From Candidatus Accumulibacter cognatus (GTDB lineage: Bacteria; Pseudomonadota; Gammaproteobacteria; Burkholderiales; Rhodocyclaceae): DNA of 64,000 nucleotides. Under the pieces are notes generated by a model. It saw nothing but the letters and a program-made list of their open reading frames with translations. It did no database searches and was not told the DNA's origin. Position numbers and translations under genes: made by a program. Positions 21,124 to 32,619 of the stretch are shown here, piece after piece; positions within the stretch are counted from its first letter, which is position 1; every line of letters starts with the position of its first letter. The DNA lies in the NCBI GenBank assembly GCA_013414765.1, contig CP058708.1, positions 3,901,553 to 3,965,552 on the forward strand, in the 5' to 3' direction.

Positions 21124-22980
21124 ATGCCACACTATCGTTCCCGCACCTCGACACACGGTCGCAACATGGCTGGCGCGCGCGCCCTTTGGCGTGCCACCGG
21201 CATGCAGGACGGTGATTTCGGCAAGCCCATCATTGCCGTCGTCAATTCCTTCACGCAGTTCGTTCCCGGACACGTGCACCTCAAGGATCTCGGCCAGTTG
21301 GTCGCGCGCGAGATCGAGGTTGCGGGTGGCGTGGCCAAGGAGTTCAATACCATTGCCATCGACGACGGGATTGCCATGGGGCACGATGGCATGCTGTATT
21401 CGTTACCTTCACGTGATCTGATCGCCGACTCCGTCGAATACATGGTCAATGCGCACTGCGCCGATGCGATGGTGTGCATTTCAAATTGCGACAAGATCAC
21501 ACCTGGCATGCTGATGGCAGCGATGCGGGTGAACATCCCGACGATCTTCGTTTCCGGTGGTCCGATGGAAGCCGGCAAGGTGAAATGGGGTGGCAAGGTG
21601 ATTGCGGTCGACCTCGTCGATGCGATGGTCAAGGGCGGCGACAGCAATTGTTCGGACGAGGAAGTCGACACTTTCGAACGCTCTGCGTGCCCGACCTGTG
21701 GTTCGTGCTCGGGGATGTTTACCGCCAATTCGATGAACTGTCTGACCGAGGCGCTTGGCTTTTCCCTGCCCGGCAACGGTAGTCTGCTGGCCACTCATGC
21801 TGACCGCCGAGGGCTGTTTCTGCAGGCGGGGCGCCAGATTGTCGACCTTTGCCGCCGGTATTACGAGCAGGACGACGCCTCGGTATTGCCGCGTGCCATC
21901 GGCAGTTTCGCAGCCTTCGAGAACGCGATGACGCTGGACGTGGCGATGGGCGGTTCAACGAATACCGTGCTGCACATTCTGGCGGCTGCGCAGGAGGGGG
22001 GAGTGAACTTCACGATGGACGACATCGACCGCATTTCGCGCAGGGTTCCCTGTCTGGCCAAAGTCGCTCCGGCGACACCCGATTATCACATGGAGGATGT
22101 GCATCGGGCCGGCGGCATTTTCGCGATTCTCGGCGAACTCGATCGTGCCGGCCTGGTGCATCGCAGCGTGCCGACCGTGCATGCAAGAACGCTCGGCGAA
22201 GCGATCGACCGCTGGGATGTGATCCGTACAGAAGACCCGCAGGTGTTCGAGTTTTTCCAGGCCGCACCCGGCGGCATTCCGACACAGAAGGCTTTCTCGC
22301 AGAACCGGAGGTATCCGGATCTGGATCTCGATCGCGCGCGCGGCTGCATTCGCAACCAGGCCAACGCCTATACGCGAGACGGCGGCCTGGCCGTGCTCTA
22401 CGGCAATATCGCGAGTGACGGCTGCATCGTCAAAACCGCCGGTGTGGATGAGAGCATCTGGGTGTTTACCGGCAGGGCGCGGGTGTTCGAGAGCCAGGAC
22501 GATGCCGTGCAGGCGATTCTTGGCGACCAGATCAAGGCCGGCGAAGTGGTGGTGATTCGCTACGAAGGACCGAAAGGGGGACCGGGAATGCAGGAAATGC
22601 TCTACCCCACGTCCTACCTGAAGTCCAAAGGCTTGGGCAAGGTCTGCGCGTTGCTTACTGACGGCCGCTTTTCAGGAGGGACCTCGGGACTGTCGATCGG
22701 GCATGTTTCACCGGAAGCCGCTGAAGGCGGGGCGATCGGTCTGATTGAGGAGGGCGATCTGATCGAGATCGACATTCCCGGACGCCGCATCCATCTGGCT
22801 CTTGCCGATTCCGAACTGGCCACGCGTCGTACGGCGATGGACGCCAAGGCGGCGTCTGCCTGGCGGCCGCGAGCCGAGCGTCAGCGGGTCGTTTCCCAGG
22901 CCTTGCAGGCTTATGCGTTGATGGCCACCTCGGCGGCGACCGGCGCGGTGCGCGACCTGAGGCAGTTGCGGCGGATCTGA
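21124..22980 (+). CDS. ilvD: Dihydroxy-acid dehydratase
   Basis: Iron-sulfur enzyme of valine, isoleucine and pantothenate synthesis. The 618 residues include the cluster/metal motifs [10 protein letters not shown] and [19 protein letters not shown], and the C-terminal [22 protein letters not shown] 21124 has GGAGATCGGCA upstream and gives the family's standard length; the track of open codons reaching 21073 overlaps lgt and is not needed. Confidence 0.97.
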   Translation: MPHYRSRTSTHGRNMAGARALWRATGMQDGDFGKPIIAVVNSFTQFVPGHVHLKDLGQLVAREIEVAGGVAKEFNTIAIDDGIAMGHDGMLYSLPSRDLIADSVEYMVNAHCADAMVCISNCDKITPGMLMAAMRVNIPTIFVSGGPMEAGKVKWGGKVIAVDLVDAMVKGGDSNCSDEEVDTFERSACPTCGSCSGMFTANSMNCLTEALGFSLPGNGSLLATHADRRGLFLQAGRQIVDLCRRYYEQDDASVLPRAIGSFAAFENAMTLDVAMGGSTNTVLHILAAAQEGGVNFTMDDIDRISRRVPCLAKVAPATPDYHMEDVHRAGGIFAILGELDRAGLVHRSVPTVHARTLGEAIDRWDVIRTEDPQVFEFFQAAPGGIPTQKAFSQNRRYPDLDLDRARGCIRNQANAYTRDGGLAVLYGNIASDGCIVKTAGVDESIWVFTGRARVFESQDDAVQAILGDQIKAGEVVVIRYEGPKGGPGMQEMLYPTSYLKSKGLGKVCALLTDGRFSGGTSGLSIGHVSPEAAEGGAIGLIEEGDLIEIDIPGRRIHLALADSELATRRTAMDAKAASAWRPRAERQRVVSQALQAYALMATSAATGAVRDLRQLRRI

Positions 22981-23161
22981 GGGAGCATGCGCCATGCAAC
23001 GATGACAAGTGCTGGCAAGGTCAACGATCGCCGCTGTCGATGCGTTGATGAGAGGGTAACGCTGGCAGTATCGGCAAGACCGATCAGGAGGCTTTCCAAG
23101 CTGGCCAAACTGAAATACTATCGGAGCGTTGCAACCCCCCTCATCTGAACGGAGTAATAGC

Positions 23162-23473
23162 ATGAAAGCGATCTACGTGTGTCTGCTGGCTGCTGCCGGC
23201 GTAATGTCTGCTGGTGCTGTCCAGGCTCAGGACGCCGAAGCCTTGGCCAAATCGAAGAACTGTCTATCGTGTCACGCGGTCGACAAGAAGGTCGTGGGCC
23301 CGTCATACAAGGATGTGGCCAAGAAGTACACGGCGAAGGATGAAGCGGCGCTGTCCACGAAAATCATCAAGGGCGGCAAGGGTGCCTGGGGTGAGATACC
23401 GATGCCGCCGAACCCGTCTGTTACGCCCGATGAGGCGACCAAACTCGTGAAGTGGATCCTCAGCCAGAAGTGA
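23162..23473 (+). CDS. Periplasmic class I cytochrome c (c551/c5 type)
   Basis: 103-residue electron carrier. A signal peptide ends near residue 22 (VQAQDA), the heme motif is CLSCH (C34, C37, H38), and the likely axial Met is M81 in EIPMPPNP. ATG 23162 has CGGAGTAATAGC upstream; an in-frame ATG 11 codons earlier would break the signal peptide. It is a single gene closed by a strong terminator. The IPMPPN ligand loop is typical of cytochrome c551-like donors to terminal reductases. Confidence 0.93.
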   Translation: MKAIYVCLLAAAGVMSAGAVQAQDAEALAKSKNCLSCHAVDKKVVGPSYKDVAKKYTAKDEAALSTKIIKGGKGAWGEIPMPPNPSVTPDEATKLVKWILSQK

Positions 23474-23484
23474 AGGCTGACTGA

Positions 23485-23518
23485 ACAAGAAACCGGCTGC
23501 GTGCCGGTTTCTTGTTTT
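23485..23518 (+). terminator. Rho-independent terminator of the cytochrome c gene
   Basis: A perfect 13-base stem, ACAAGAAACCGGC (23485-23497) with GCCGGTTTCTTGT (23503-23515), loop TGCGT, ending in a T-rich tail. Confidence 0.93.
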
Positions 23519-23644
23519 GAAGACGCACTTCAGGAAGAGGATATGCCGGTCGGGAAATCATATGCTGGTTGACAAGGTCCTGATGTGCTTGGACAATCGC
23601 GCGTTCGTTAGCCCAGTAAGAACACCATAGTGGAGATCAAAATC

Positions 23645-24865
23645 ATGAATAATGTACGTATACCTGGTGTACTCGCCATTCTGGCTGCCTCGGTGGCCAT
23701 CATTGGTTGTGGAAAGAAGGAAGAACCCAAGGCCGCTGCTCCGGCCCCAGCCCCGGCTGCAGCCGCCCCTGCGCCAGCACCGAAGCCCGAAATTGTCGTG
23801 AAAATCGGCCACGTCGCACCACTGACTGGCCCGATCGCTCATCTTGGCAAGGACAACGAAAATGGCGCCCGTCTGGCCGTTGACGATGCCAATGCGAAAA
23901 AGATCGAGATCGATGGGAAGGTCATCAAGTTCGAACTCCTCGGCGAGGATGATCAGGCAGATCCGAAAACTGGTACCGTCGTGGCCCAGAAACTGGTTGA
24001 TGCCAAGGTTGCCGGCGTCGTCGGTCACCTGAACTCGGGTACCACCATTCCAGCATCGGCAATCTACAACCAGTCCGGCCTGCCACAGATTTCACCGTCA
24101 GCAACCAATCCGAAGTACACCCAGCAGGGGTTCAACACCGCTTTCCGGGTGATGGCCAACGACATCCAGCAGGGTTCCGTGATCGGTACCTACGCAGCCA
24201 AGGACATGGGTGCCAAGAAGTTCGCGATCATCGACGACCGTACGGCCTATGGTCAGGGTTTGGCTGATGAGGTCGAGAAAGCTGCCAAGGCGGCTGGTGC
24301 TACCGTTGTCGCGCGCGAGTTTACCAATGACAAGGCCACTGACTTCAAGGCCATTCTGACCAAGATCAAGGCCAAGAATCCAGATGTGATCTTCCTCGGC
24401 GGCATGGATGCGGTCGGTGGCCCGATGCTCAAGCAGATCAAGGAACTTGGGATCAAGGCCAAATTCACCACTGGCGACGGCGGCTGTTCGCCCGAACTGA
24501 TCAAGCTTGCCGGTGCGGCGTCCGAGGGCGTGATCTGCTCACAAGCGGGTCTACCCCCCGAGAAGCTCCCGAATGGCCAGAAGTTCCTCGAAGACTTTAC
24601 CAAGAAGTATGGTCAGATCCAGATCTACTCGCCGTACAGCTATGATGCGGTGATGGTCCTGGTCGACGCCATGAAGCGTGCCAACTCGGTTGACCCGGTC
24701 AAATATCTGCCGGAAGTGGGCAAGACCGCTTACGATGGCGTGACCGGCAAGATTGAGTTTGACGAAAAGGGCGACATCAAGAACGGCGCGATCACGGTTT
24801 TCGAGATCAAGGATGGCAAACTTACCACGCTGAAATCCGAAGGTGGTACGGCAGCCGGCAAATAA
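23645..24865 (+). CDS. livK: Branched-chain amino acid ABC transporter, substrate-binding lipoprotein
   Basis: Periplasmic binding protein (type I fold, Peripla_BP_6). The 406 residues open with a lipoprotein signal (AIIGC), then an Ala/Pro-rich linker of about 30 residues that probably tethers the domain away from the membrane, then KIGHVAPLTGPIAHLGKDNENGARLAV. Ligand contacts include PQISPSATNP and YGQGLADE. ATG 23645 has GGAG nine bases upstream. First gene of a complete liv operon. Specificity within the family (Leu/Ile/Val, amide or urea) is not decided by sequence reading alone. Confidence 0.92.
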   Translation: MNNVRIPGVLAILAASVAIIGCGKKEEPKAAAPAPAPAAAAPAPAPKPEIVVKIGHVAPLTGPIAHLGKDNENGARLAVDDANAKKIEIDGKVIKFELLGEDDQADPKTGTVVAQKLVDAKVAGVVGHLNSGTTIPASAIYNQSGLPQISPSATNPKYTQQGFNTAFRVMANDIQQGSVIGTYAAKDMGAKKFAIIDDRTAYGQGLADEVEKAAKAAGATVVAREFTNDKATDFKAILTKIKAKNPDVIFLGGMDAVGGPMLKQIKELGIKAKFTTGDGGCSPELIKLAGAASEGVICSQAGLPPEKLPNGQKFLEDFTKKYGQIQIYSPYSYDAVMVLVDAMKRANSVDPVKYLPEVGKTAYDGVTGKIEFDEKGDIKNGAITVFEIKDGKLTTLKSEGGTAAGK

Positions 24866-24882
24866 ACTCTTCCGCTTGGCTG

Positions 24883-24910
24883 GGAGGGAATGGTTGCGGC
24901 CAATCCCTCC
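24883..24910 (+). promoter_or_regulatory. Intercistronic hairpin between livK and livH
   Basis: GGAGGGA-A-TGG, loop TTGCGG, CCA-A-TCCCTCC. It has no T-run, so it is likely an mRNA-stabilising or attenuating element that gives more binding protein than permease. Confidence 0.6.
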
Positions 24911-25040
24911 TGTTCTCCTGAATTCGCATCCGCTCAGCATCAACCGCGCCCTTGCTTCCGCACCCTCCCTCGTACGATCCTGAAGGCAAGAGGCGGAGAC
25001 GATGGTTCGCCATCAGCGCCTTGTTGCGGAAAGCCTGACC

Positions 25041-25964
25041 ATGGACACTCTTCTCCAGCAGTTGATCAACGGCCTCACTCTGGGTGCCGTCTACGCGCTG
25101 GTCGCTCTTGGCTACACGATGGTGTACGGCATCATCGGCCTGATCAACTTCGCCCATGGCGAGGTGGTGATGATCGGGACGATGGTCGCCTTTACCGTGA
25201 TCGTTTTTCTCGCCGGTTCCGGCATGTCGCCATTGCTGATTCTCGGTATTGGTTTGCTGGTTTCTGTGGTGGTCTGCATGGTGCTCGGCTGGGCACTCGA
25301 ACGGGTGGCCTATCGCCCATTGCGGCATGCCCCGAGACTGACCCCGCTGATTACTGCGATTGGTATGTCGATCGTTTTGCAGAATGTCGCGATGATCATC
25401 TGGGGTCGCAATTACATTACTTTCCCACCGATGATCAACAAGCAGATCTATGAAGTTGCCGGCGCCAGTTTCACCAACGTGCAGGTCGCGATCGTTTTCC
25501 TTGCTGCATTGGTGATGCTGGGGTTGATCTATTTGGTACACCGTACACGCATCGGCATGGCCATGCGGGCGACGGCGCAGAACCCGCACGTGGCGTCACT
25601 GATGGGAGTCGATATCAATCGCGTGATTGCCATGGCCTTCATCATCGGCTCGGCGCTGGGTGCGGTGGCGGGCTGCATGGTTGGTTCATATTATGAGATC
25701 GCGCATTACCAGATGGGTTTCATGCTTGGCCTGAAGGCTTTCACGGCAGCCGTTCTCGGCGGCATCGGCAATCTCGCTGGCGCCATGGCCGGCGGCCTGT
25801 TGCTGGGCCTGATCGAGGCCCTGGGTGCTGGCTATATCGGTGACCTGACCGGCAATTTCCTCGGCAGCCACTACCAGGACATCTTTGCCTTCATTGTGCT
25901 GATCATCGTCCTGATGTTTCGTCCTTCAGGGCTGTTTGGCGAACGTACTGGAGATCGCGCATGA
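25041..25964 (+). CDS. livH: Branched-chain amino acid ABC transporter permease LivH
   Basis: Integral membrane permease of 307 residues with about eight helices. Conserved start MDTLLQQLINGLTLGAVYALVALGYTMVYGIIGLINFAHGE and the C-terminal GGIGNLAGAMAGGLLLGLIEALG loop that docks to the ATPase. ATG 25041 is chosen by homology of this start; the frame opens 13 codons earlier. livM overlaps by ATGA. Confidence 0.95.
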   Translation: MDTLLQQLINGLTLGAVYALVALGYTMVYGIIGLINFAHGEVVMIGTMVAFTVIVFLAGSGMSPLLILGIGLLVSVVVCMVLGWALERVAYRPLRHAPRLTPLITAIGMSIVLQNVAMIIWGRNYITFPPMINKQIYEVAGASFTNVQVAIVFLAALVMLGLIYLVHRTRIGMAMRATAQNPHVASLMGVDINRVIAMAFIIGSALGAVAGCMVGSYYEIAHYQMGFMLGLKAFTAAVLGGIGNLAGAMAGGLLLGLIEALGAGYIGDLTGNFLGSHYQDIFAFIVLIIVLMFRPSGLFGERTGDRA

Positions 25965-27046
25965 ACGGACACCTCAAGCTGCTCCTCATTCCTGGTCAGC
26001 GACCTTGGCTGGGTTTTCTATTGCTCGCTGCCGTCCTGGTGGCGGTGCCTTTTGTTGCCGCACTGGGTGGCCAGGCCTGGGTGCGTATTGCCAACTTTTC
26101 GATTCTCTATATTTTCCTGGCACTTGGTCTGAACATCGTGGTCGGCTATGCGGGGCTGCTCGACCTCGGTTATGTCGCTTTTTACGCGGTTGGTGCCTAT
26201 ACCTATGCTCTCCTGGCATCGCCGCATTTCGGTATTCACCTGCCATTCTGGGTGATCCTGCCGCTGGGTGCCGGCCTGGCTTGCATCTTTGGGGTTCTGC
26301 TCGGCGCGCCGACCCTGAAGCTGCGGGGCGACTATCTGGCGATAGTGACACTCGGTTTTGGTGAGATCGTCCGCATCTTCATGAACAATCTGAATGCACC
26401 CATTAACGTTACCAACGGCGCACAGGGAATTACCCTGATCGACCCGATCCGGCTGGGCGATTTTTCGTTTTCCCAGACCAGTACCCTCCTTGGCGTCTCG
26501 TTTTCCGGGCCGCAGAAGTACTACTTTCTCCTGGTCGCGCTGGCGTTGCTGGTGATCGTCGTCAATATTCGCTTGCAGGATTCACGCATCGGTCGGGCCT
26601 GGCAGGCGATTCGTGAGGATGAGGTGGCTGCCAAGGCCTGCGGGATCAATACCCGGAACATCAAATTGCTGGCTTTTGCCATGGGTGCCTCGTTCGGAGG
26701 GATTGCGGGTGGCGTTTTTTCAGCGATGCAGGGATTCGTCAGTCCAGAGAGCTTCTCGCTGATGGAATCGATCACCATTCTGGCAATGGTCGTTCTCGGC
26801 GGCATGGGCCATATCCCTGGCGTCATTCTCGGTGCGGTGCTGTTGACCGGTCTTCCCGAAGCACTGCGTTACGGTATCGAGCCACTACAGCGAGGGCTCT
26901 TCGGGCGCATGATCATCGACCCGGAGAGCTTGCGGATGCTGGTCTTCGGGCTTGCGCTGGTGCTCGTGATGCGCTTCCGGCCGGCTGGTCTCTGGCCCTC
27001 GTCGCAACGCCGCCGCGAACTGGCCGAGAGTGCGGATCAACCATGA
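25961..27046 (+). CDS. livM: Branched-chain amino acid ABC transporter permease LivM
   Basis: Second permease subunit, 361 residues, about nine helices. Features LGLNIVVGYAGLLDLGYVAFYAVGAY, the LKLRGDYLAIVTLGFGEIVRI segment and the coupling loop GGMGHIPGVILGAVLL. Start overlaps livH and end overlaps livG (both ATGA), so expression is coupled. Confidence 0.96.
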   Translation: MNGHLKLLLIPGQRPWLGFLLLAAVLVAVPFVAALGGQAWVRIANFSILYIFLALGLNIVVGYAGLLDLGYVAFYAVGAYTYALLASPHFGIHLPFWVILPLGAGLACIFGVLLGAPTLKLRGDYLAIVTLGFGEIVRIFMNNLNAPINVTNGAQGITLIDPIRLGDFSFSQTSTLLGVSFSGPQKYYFLLVALALLVIVVNIRLQDSRIGRAWQAIREDEVAAKACGINTRNIKLLAFAMGASFGGIAGGVFSAMQGFVSPESFSLMESITILAMVVLGGMGHIPGVILGAVLLTGLPEALRYGIEPLQRGLFGRMIIDPESLRMLVFGLALVLVMRFRPAGLWPSSQRRRELAESADQP

Positions 27047-27819
27047 GCGAGAAACCGCTTCTTCTTGAAGCCCGCGAGGTTGCCAAACATTTCGGCGGCG
27101 TGAAGGCCTTGCATGACGTTTCGCTGACCATTCGCCGGGGCGAGATCTATGGCCTGATCGGACCGAATGGCGCCGGCAAGACCACCTTCTTCAATTGCCT
27201 GACCGGTCTTTACAAGAATGAGAGCGGTTATTTCATCTTTGACGGCGTCAAGCTCCAAGCCGATGCACCGCACAAGGCAGCCGCGGTCGGGATCGCCCGC
27301 ACCTTTCAGAACATTCGCCTGTTCGGCAACATGACGGCGATCGAGAACGTCATGGTTGGGCGCCATTTGCGCACACACGCGGGCGTCTTTGGCGCGATCA
27401 GCCGCAACCCGGCCACGCGTGCTGAAGAGGGAGCGATTGTCCGCCGCGCCGAAGAACTGTTGCACTATGTGGGAATTCATGAACGGGCCCATGACTATGC
27501 CAAGCATTTGTCCTACGGTGATCAGCGGCGCCTCGAGATTGCCCGTGCCCTTGCCACTGAACCCAAGTTGCTTGCGCTTGATGAACCTGCGGCCGGAATG
27601 AACGGTACCGAAACCGAGGCTTTACGCGTGCTTGTCGAGGGCATTTGCCGGGATGGCGTGACGGTCCTGTTGATCGAGCATGATGTCAAGCTGGTGATGG
27701 GGCTGTGTGGGCGGGTGGCGGTACTCGATTATGGCGAGAAAATCTGTGAAGACGTACCTGCCGTGGTGCAGAAGGATTCGCGTGTGATCGAGGCCTACCT
27801 TGGTGGGTCGGTAGCCTGA
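27043..27819 (+). CDS. livG: Branched-chain amino acid ABC transporter ATP-binding protein LivG
   Basis: Cytoplasmic ATPase of 258 residues. Walker A GPNGAGKTTFFN, signature LSYGDQRRLEIARAL, Walker B LLALDEPAAGMN, and the family-specific ARTFQNIRLFGNMTAIENVMVG. Confidence 0.97.
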   Translation: MSEKPLLLEAREVAKHFGGVKALHDVSLTIRRGEIYGLIGPNGAGKTTFFNCLTGLYKNESGYFIFDGVKLQADAPHKAAAVGIARTFQNIRLFGNMTAIENVMVGRHLRTHAGVFGAISRNPATRAEEGAIVRRAEELLHYVGIHERAHDYAKHLSYGDQRRLEIARALATEPKLLALDEPAAGMNGTETEALRVLVEGICRDGVTVLLIEHDVKLVMGLCGRVAVLDYGEKICEDVPAVVQKDSRVIEAYLGGSVA

Positions 27820-27834
27820 AGGGAACGATGAATC

Positions 27835-28539
27835 ATGCTCGAAGTTAACGGTTTGCGCGTTTCCTATGGCGGTATCCAGGCTGTACGCGGCATCACCTTT
27901 CATGTCAACGAGGGCGAGATGGTGGCGTTGATCGGCGCTAACGGTGCCGGCAAGAGCAGTACCTTGAGAGCGCTGTCAAGATTGCTCGATCCCGCCGGTG
28001 GCAGTGTACGCTATCGCGGCAAGGAACTGCTGGCCTTGCCCCCACACCGCCTGGTCAGTGAAGGGATCGCCCTGGTACCAGAGGGCAGAGGAGTCTTCCC
28101 GCGCATGAGCAGCCTCGAGAACCTGCGCATGGGGGCTTACGCCCGCAACAACAAGAAGGAGATCGAAAGCGACCTCGAACAGGTTCTCGGGCACTTTCCT
28201 CGTCTCAAGGAACGGGCACAGCAACTGGCAGGGACACTCTCGGGCGGTGAACAGCAGATGCTGGCGATTGGCCGGGCGATGATGAGCAAACCGCGGCTGC
28301 TGTTGCTCGACGAACCGTCAATGGGGCTCGCGCCGATCATGGTGCAGAAAATCTTCGAGGTGATTTGTGCGGTGGCCAGCGAAGGGATGACCATTCTGCT
28401 CGTCGAGCAGAATGCCAAGCTGGCGCTGGAAGTCAGTCAACGTGGCTATGTCATGGAGAGCGGCGAGATCACGCTGACCAACGAGTCTAAGGCTCTGCTC
28501 ACCGACCCGAAAGTGCGCGCCAGCTATCTGGGCGAATAG
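27835..28539 (+). CDS. livF: Branched-chain amino acid ABC transporter ATP-binding protein LivF
   Basis: Second ATPase, 234 residues. Walker [13 protein letters not shown], signature [16 protein letters not shown], Walker [14 protein letters not shown]. Last gene of the liv operon, 15 bases after livG. Confidence 0.97.
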   Translation: MLEVNGLRVSYGGIQAVRGITFHVNEGEMVALIGANGAGKSSTLRALSRLLDPAGGSVRYRGKELLALPPHRLVSEGIALVPEGRGVFPRMSSLENLRMGAYARNNKKEIESDLEQVLGHFPRLKERAQQLAGTLSGGEQQMLAIGRAMMSKPRLLLLDEPSMGLAPIMVQKIFEVICAVASEGMTILLVEQNAKLALEVSQRGYVMESGEITLTNESKALLTDPKVRASYLGE

Positions 28540-28681
28540 GGCACTGTCCAGGCTTGCAGCCGCTGGACGCCCAGTTCAGGCGGGCAGGCGGATGTCGCTA
28601 CCGGGCCGTCCGGGGTCGTCCAACGTTCGAGCAAGAAGCGGGTGTTCAGCACCGCGAAGCGATCACGCAAGATTGATCAAG

Positions 28682-28703
28682 GGGGGTCATCAAATCGACC
28701 CCC
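28682..28703. promoter_or_regulatory. Hairpin just upstream of the YgiQ-type gene
   Basis: GGGGGTC (28682-28688), eight-base loop, GACCCCC (28697-28703). It lies 20 bases before the start codon and could mask the ribosome-binding region. No T-run follows. Confidence 0.45.
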
Positions 28704-28723
28704 GGTTCCTATGGAATCGCCTT

Positions 28724-30859
28724 ATGAATACCACTTCCAACCCCGCATCCAGGACTCTCTTTTCGTACCGCAAATACTGGGCCAGCCGCTTTGGCACAGC
28801 ACCATTCCTGCCGATGTCGCGTACCGAAATGGATCAACTCGGCTGGGACTCCTGCGACGTTATTATCGTGACCGGTGACGCCTACATCGATCACCCAAGT
28901 TTTGGCATGGCACTGGTTGGACGTCTGCTCGAGGCGCAGGGTTTTCGCGTCGGCATCATTAGCCAGCCCGACTGGCGGTCGGCAAAGGATTTTCGGGTGC
29001 TCGGCAAGCCGAACCTGTTCTTCGGCGTTACCGCCGGAAACATGGATTCGATGGTCAATCGCTACACCGCCGATCGCAAGCCACGTTCAGATGACGCCTA
29101 CACACCGAATGGCGAAGCCAACCGGCGGCCCGATCATGCCGTCGTCGTCTATGCACAGCGCTGTCGCGAGGCCTTTCCCGGCAGCAATGTGGTGATCGGA
29201 TCGATCGAGGCTAGCCTGCGCCGCATTGCCCATTATGATTACTGGTCAGACAAGGTGCGTCGCTCGGTGCTGCCGGATTCGAAAGCCGACCTGCTGATTT
29301 TCGGCAGTGCCGAGCGGGCAATCGTCGAACTTGCGCACCGTCTTGCCGCCGGCGAACCCATCGTCGCGATCCGTGATCTACGCGGCACCGCATTCATGGT
29401 GCCGCGCGGCTGGCTGCCGGGCGACGACTGGGCCGAGATCGATTCGAGCCAGGTCGATACATCGGGTCTGCTGGTTCGCCACCCCGACCCTTACGCGATG
29501 ACTCCTGAGATGGGCAAGGAGATCGCCTGTGCGTCCCGGCCAGCACCATCGGAGACCCGCGCCAGATCAGACCGGACGCAGGTGATCCACTTCCAGTCGC
29601 ATCCGCGCATGCCGAAGCTCGATCGGATGCGCAGCGCAATTCGCCTGCCGTCTTACGAAACCGTTGCCGCCGACCCCGTGCTGTACGCGCATGCTTCGCG
29701 TATATTCCACGTCGAATCGAACCCCGGCAACGCGCGCGCGCTGGTCCAGGCGCATGGCGAGCGCGATGTCTGGCTCAATCCGCCGCCGATTCCGCTGTCG
29801 ACGCCGGAAATGGACGGCGTCTTCGCCTCGCCATTCCAGCGCCGGCCGCATCCGTCCTATGGCGATGCGAAGATTCCAGCCTTCGAGATGATCCGCTTTT
29901 CGGTCAACATCATGCGCGGCTGCTTCGGCGGCTGCACCTTCTGCTCGATTACCGAACATGAGGGGCGGATCATCCAGAGCCGCTCCGAGCAATCGATTCT
30001 GCATGAGATCGAGGAAATTCGCGACAAGACGCCGGGTTTCACCGGCATGATCTCCGATCTCGGTGGACCGACCGCCAACATGTACCGTTTGGCGTGCAAG
30101 GATCCGAAGATCGAATCGGCGTGCCGCCGCCTGTCGTGCGTCTACCCCGGCATCTGCGAGAACCTAGGCACCGACCACACGCCGCTGCTCCAGCTTTACC
30201 GCAAGGCGCGGGCGCTGCCGGGGGTGAAGAAGGTGCTGATCAGTTCCGGCCTGCGCTACGATCTTGCTGTACGCGATCCGCAGTACGTCAAGGAACTGGT
30301 CAGCCACCACGTCGGTGGCTACCTAAAGATTGCTCCCGAGCACACCGAAGACGGGCCGCTGGCACACATGATGAAGCCCGGAATGAGTTCCTACGAGCAG
30401 TTCAGGATCCTGTTCGAGAAATTTTCGAAGGAGGCCGGCAAGGAGCAATATCTGATCCCTTATTTCATTGCCGCGCATCCGGGCACTACCGACCAGGACA
30501 TGCTCAACCTGGCCTTGTGGTTGAAGCGTCACCATTTCCGTCTCGATCAGGTCCAGACTTTCTTGCCGACGCCGTTGGCGATGGCCACCGCCATGTATCA
30601 CAGCCGCAAGAATCCGCTGAAGAAGGTCGGCCGCGATTCAGAGGCCGTCGAAACCGTTCGCGGCACCCGCCAGCGCCGCCTGCACAAGGCTTTTCTACGC
30701 TATCACGATCCCGAAAACTGGCCCCTGCTGCGCGAAGCCTTGAAGCAGATGGGGCGCTCCGACCTGATCGGCAACGGCAGGAAGCAACTGATTCCGTTTA
30801 TTCAGCCGCCTGGAACCGGGGCTCGCCGGACAATACGGAAGGTCATGCCTACCGGGTGA
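28724..30859 (+). CDS. YgiQ-type radical SAM protein
   Basis: 711-residue radical SAM protein of the YgiQ family, whose reaction is not established. N-terminal B12-binding-like segment ([31 protein letters not shown]), radical SAM cluster [19 protein letters not shown], and the C-terminal YgiQ-specific domain ([23 protein letters not shown]). ATG 28724 is chosen because [19 protein letters not shown] fits the family beginning; the 44 codons upstream look non-coding. The 3' end overlaps ettA by 11 bases on the opposite strand. Confidence 0.9.
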   Translation: MNTTSNPASRTLFSYRKYWASRFGTAPFLPMSRTEMDQLGWDSCDVIIVTGDAYIDHPSFGMALVGRLLEAQGFRVGIISQPDWRSAKDFRVLGKPNLFFGVTAGNMDSMVNRYTADRKPRSDDAYTPNGEANRRPDHAVVVYAQRCREAFPGSNVVIGSIEASLRRIAHYDYWSDKVRRSVLPDSKADLLIFGSAERAIVELAHRLAAGEPIVAIRDLRGTAFMVPRGWLPGDDWAEIDSSQVDTSGLLVRHPDPYAMTPEMGKEIACASRPAPSETRARSDRTQVIHFQSHPRMPKLDRMRSAIRLPSYETVAADPVLYAHASRIFHVESNPGNARALVQAHGERDVWLNPPPIPLSTPEMDGVFASPFQRRPHPSYGDAKIPAFEMIRFSVNIMRGCFGGCTFCSITEHEGRIIQSRSEQSILHEIEEIRDKTPGFTGMISDLGGPTANMYRLACKDPKIESACRRLSCVYPGICENLGTDHTPLLQLYRKARALPGVKKVLISSGLRYDLAVRDPQYVKELVSHHVGGYLKIAPEHTEDGPLAHMMKPGMSSYEQFRILFEKFSKEAGKEQYLIPYFIAAHPGTTDQDMLNLALWLKRHHFRLDQVQTFLPTPLAMATAMYHSRKNPLKKVGRDSEAVETVRGTRQRRLHKAFLRYHDPENWPLLREALKQMGRSDLIGNGRKQLIPFIQPPGTGARRTIRKVMPTG

Positions 30860-32513
30860 TCGGCTTGTAGCGAATCCGTTTCGGTTTTGCCGCTTCCTCG
30901 CCGAGCCGGCGTTTCTTGTCTTCTTCGTACTCGTGATAGTTGCCGCCGAAGAAGGTCCATTGCGAATCGCCTTCGCAGGCGAGAATGTGGGTGCAGATGC
31001 GGTCGAGAAACCAGCGGTCGTGGGAAATGACCAGCACACTGCCGGCAAATTCAAGCAGGGCGTCTTCGAGGGCGCGCAGCGTTTCAACGTCTAAATCGTT
31101 TGACGGTTCGTCGAGCAACAGGACATTGCCGCCGGCAATCAGGGTCTTGGCCATGTGTAGACGCCCGCGTTCGCCGCCCGAGAGCTGGCTGACACGCTTC
31201 TGCTGGTCGCCACCCTTGAAGTTGAAGCGGCCGATGTAAGCGCGCGCCGGGGTTTCATACCGGCCAACAGTCAGCACGTCGGCACCGCCGGAAACCTCCT
31301 CGAAAACGGTCTTGTCGCCGTCGAGGCAATCGCGGCTCTGGTCGACATAGGCCAGCTTGACGGTATTGCCGATCTCGATTTCGCCGGAATCGGGTTGCTC
31401 CCTGCCGATCAGCATCCGGAACAGGGTCGATTTGCCGGCACCGTTCGGGCCGATGATCCCGACGATGGCGCCTGGCGGGACGCTAAAGCTGAGCTTGTCG
31501 AGCAACAGACGGTCGCCGAAAGACTTGCTGACCGCCCTGAATTCGATCACCTTGCTACCGAGACGCTCGCCGACCGGGATGAAGATTTCCTGCGTTTCGT
31601 TACGCTTCTGATATTCGATGCTCGACAGTTCCTCAAAACGCGACAGACGCGCCTTGCTCTTGGCCTGGCGCGCTTTCGGGTTTTGGCGCACCCATTCGAG
31701 TTCCTGTTTCATTGCCTTGATGCGGCCAAGTTCCTGGCGACCTTCGCTTTCCAGCCGTGCTTCCTTCTGCTCGAGCCAGCTCGAATAGTTGCCCTTCCAG
31801 GGGATGCCGTGGCCACGGTCAAGTTCAAGGATCCATTCGGCGGCATTATCGAGAAAGTAGCGGTCGTGCGTGACAGCGACCACCGTGCCGGGGAAGCGCA
31901 CCAGAAACTGCTCCAGCCATTCGACCGATTCAGCGTCGAGATGATTGGTCGGTTCATCTAGCAGCAACATGTCCGGTTTCGAAAGCAGCAGCTTGCACAG
32001 CGCGACACGCCGTTTCTCGCCGCCGGAGAGATTGCCGATCAGAGCCTCCCAGGCCGGCAGGCGCAGCGCGTCGGCAGCGAGCTCGAGTTGGCTGTCGAGG
32101 TCCGAACCGGCACTGGCGATGATCGCTTCAAGGCGGGCCTGTTCTTCGGCCAGTTGATCAAAATCGGCGTCGGGCTCGGCATAGGCCGCGTAGACCTCTT
32201 CGAGCCTCGCCTGCGCCTGGAAAGCTTCGCCGAGGCCGGACTCGACTTCCTGGCGGACAGTCTTCTGCGGAGCGAGTTGCGGTTCCTGCGGCAGGTAGCC
32301 GATGTGCAGATTGGGCATCGGTATCGCTTCGCCGACGATGTCCTTGTCGACGCCCGCCATGATGCGCAGCACAGTCGACTTTCCTGAGCCGTTGAGACCG
32401 AGTAGGCCGATCTTGGCGCCGGGGAAAAAGGAGAGCGAAATGTCCTTGAGGATCTGGCGTTTGGGCGGGACGATCTTGCCCACGCGGTTCATCGTGAATA
32501 CATATTGGGCCAT
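30849..32513 (-). CDS. ettA: Energy-dependent translational throttle protein EttA (ABC-F)
   Basis: ABC-F ATPase that binds the ribosomal E site and senses energy state. The 554 residues have two ATPase domains: Walker [10 protein letters not shown] and GPNGAGKST; signatures [13 protein letters not shown] and [13 protein letters not shown]; Walker [15 protein letters not shown] and [14 protein letters not shown], plus the linker arm [24 protein letters not shown] typical of EttA. Length is standard. Confidence 0.96.
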   Translation of the reverse strand: MAQYVFTMNRVGKIVPPKRQILKDISLSFFPGAKIGLLGLNGSGKSTVLRIMAGVDKDIVGEAIPMPNLHIGYLPQEPQLAPQKTVRQEVESGLGEAFQAQARLEEVYAAYAEPDADFDQLAEEQARLEAIIASAGSDLDSQLELAADALRLPAWEALIGNLSGGEKRRVALCKLLLSKPDMLLLDEPTNHLDAESVEWLEQFLVRFPGTVVAVTHDRYFLDNAAEWILELDRGHGIPWKGNYSSWLEQKEARLESEGRQELGRIKAMKQELEWVRQNPKARQAKSKARLSRFEELSSIEYQKRNETQEIFIPVGERLGSKVIEFRAVSKSFGDRLLLDKLSFSVPPGAIVGIIGPNGAGKSTLFRMLIGREQPDSGEIEIGNTVKLAYVDQSRDCLDGDKTVFEEVSGGADVLTVGRYETPARAYIGRFNFKGGDQQKRVSQLSGGERGRLHMAKTLIAGGNVLLLDEPSNDLDVETLRALEDALLEFAGSVLVISHDRWFLDRICTHILACEGDSQWTFFGGNYHEYEEDKKRRLGEEAAKPKRIRYKPITR

Positions 32514-32619
32514 GGCAGTCGATCCAGGGGGGCGGTTGGCAGACGCAAAGCGTCTGGAAAGTGCAAGTCTACCCGAGACTGGCGGCCAATGGCTCGCTAC
32601 CCAGCGAAGAGGGTCGCAG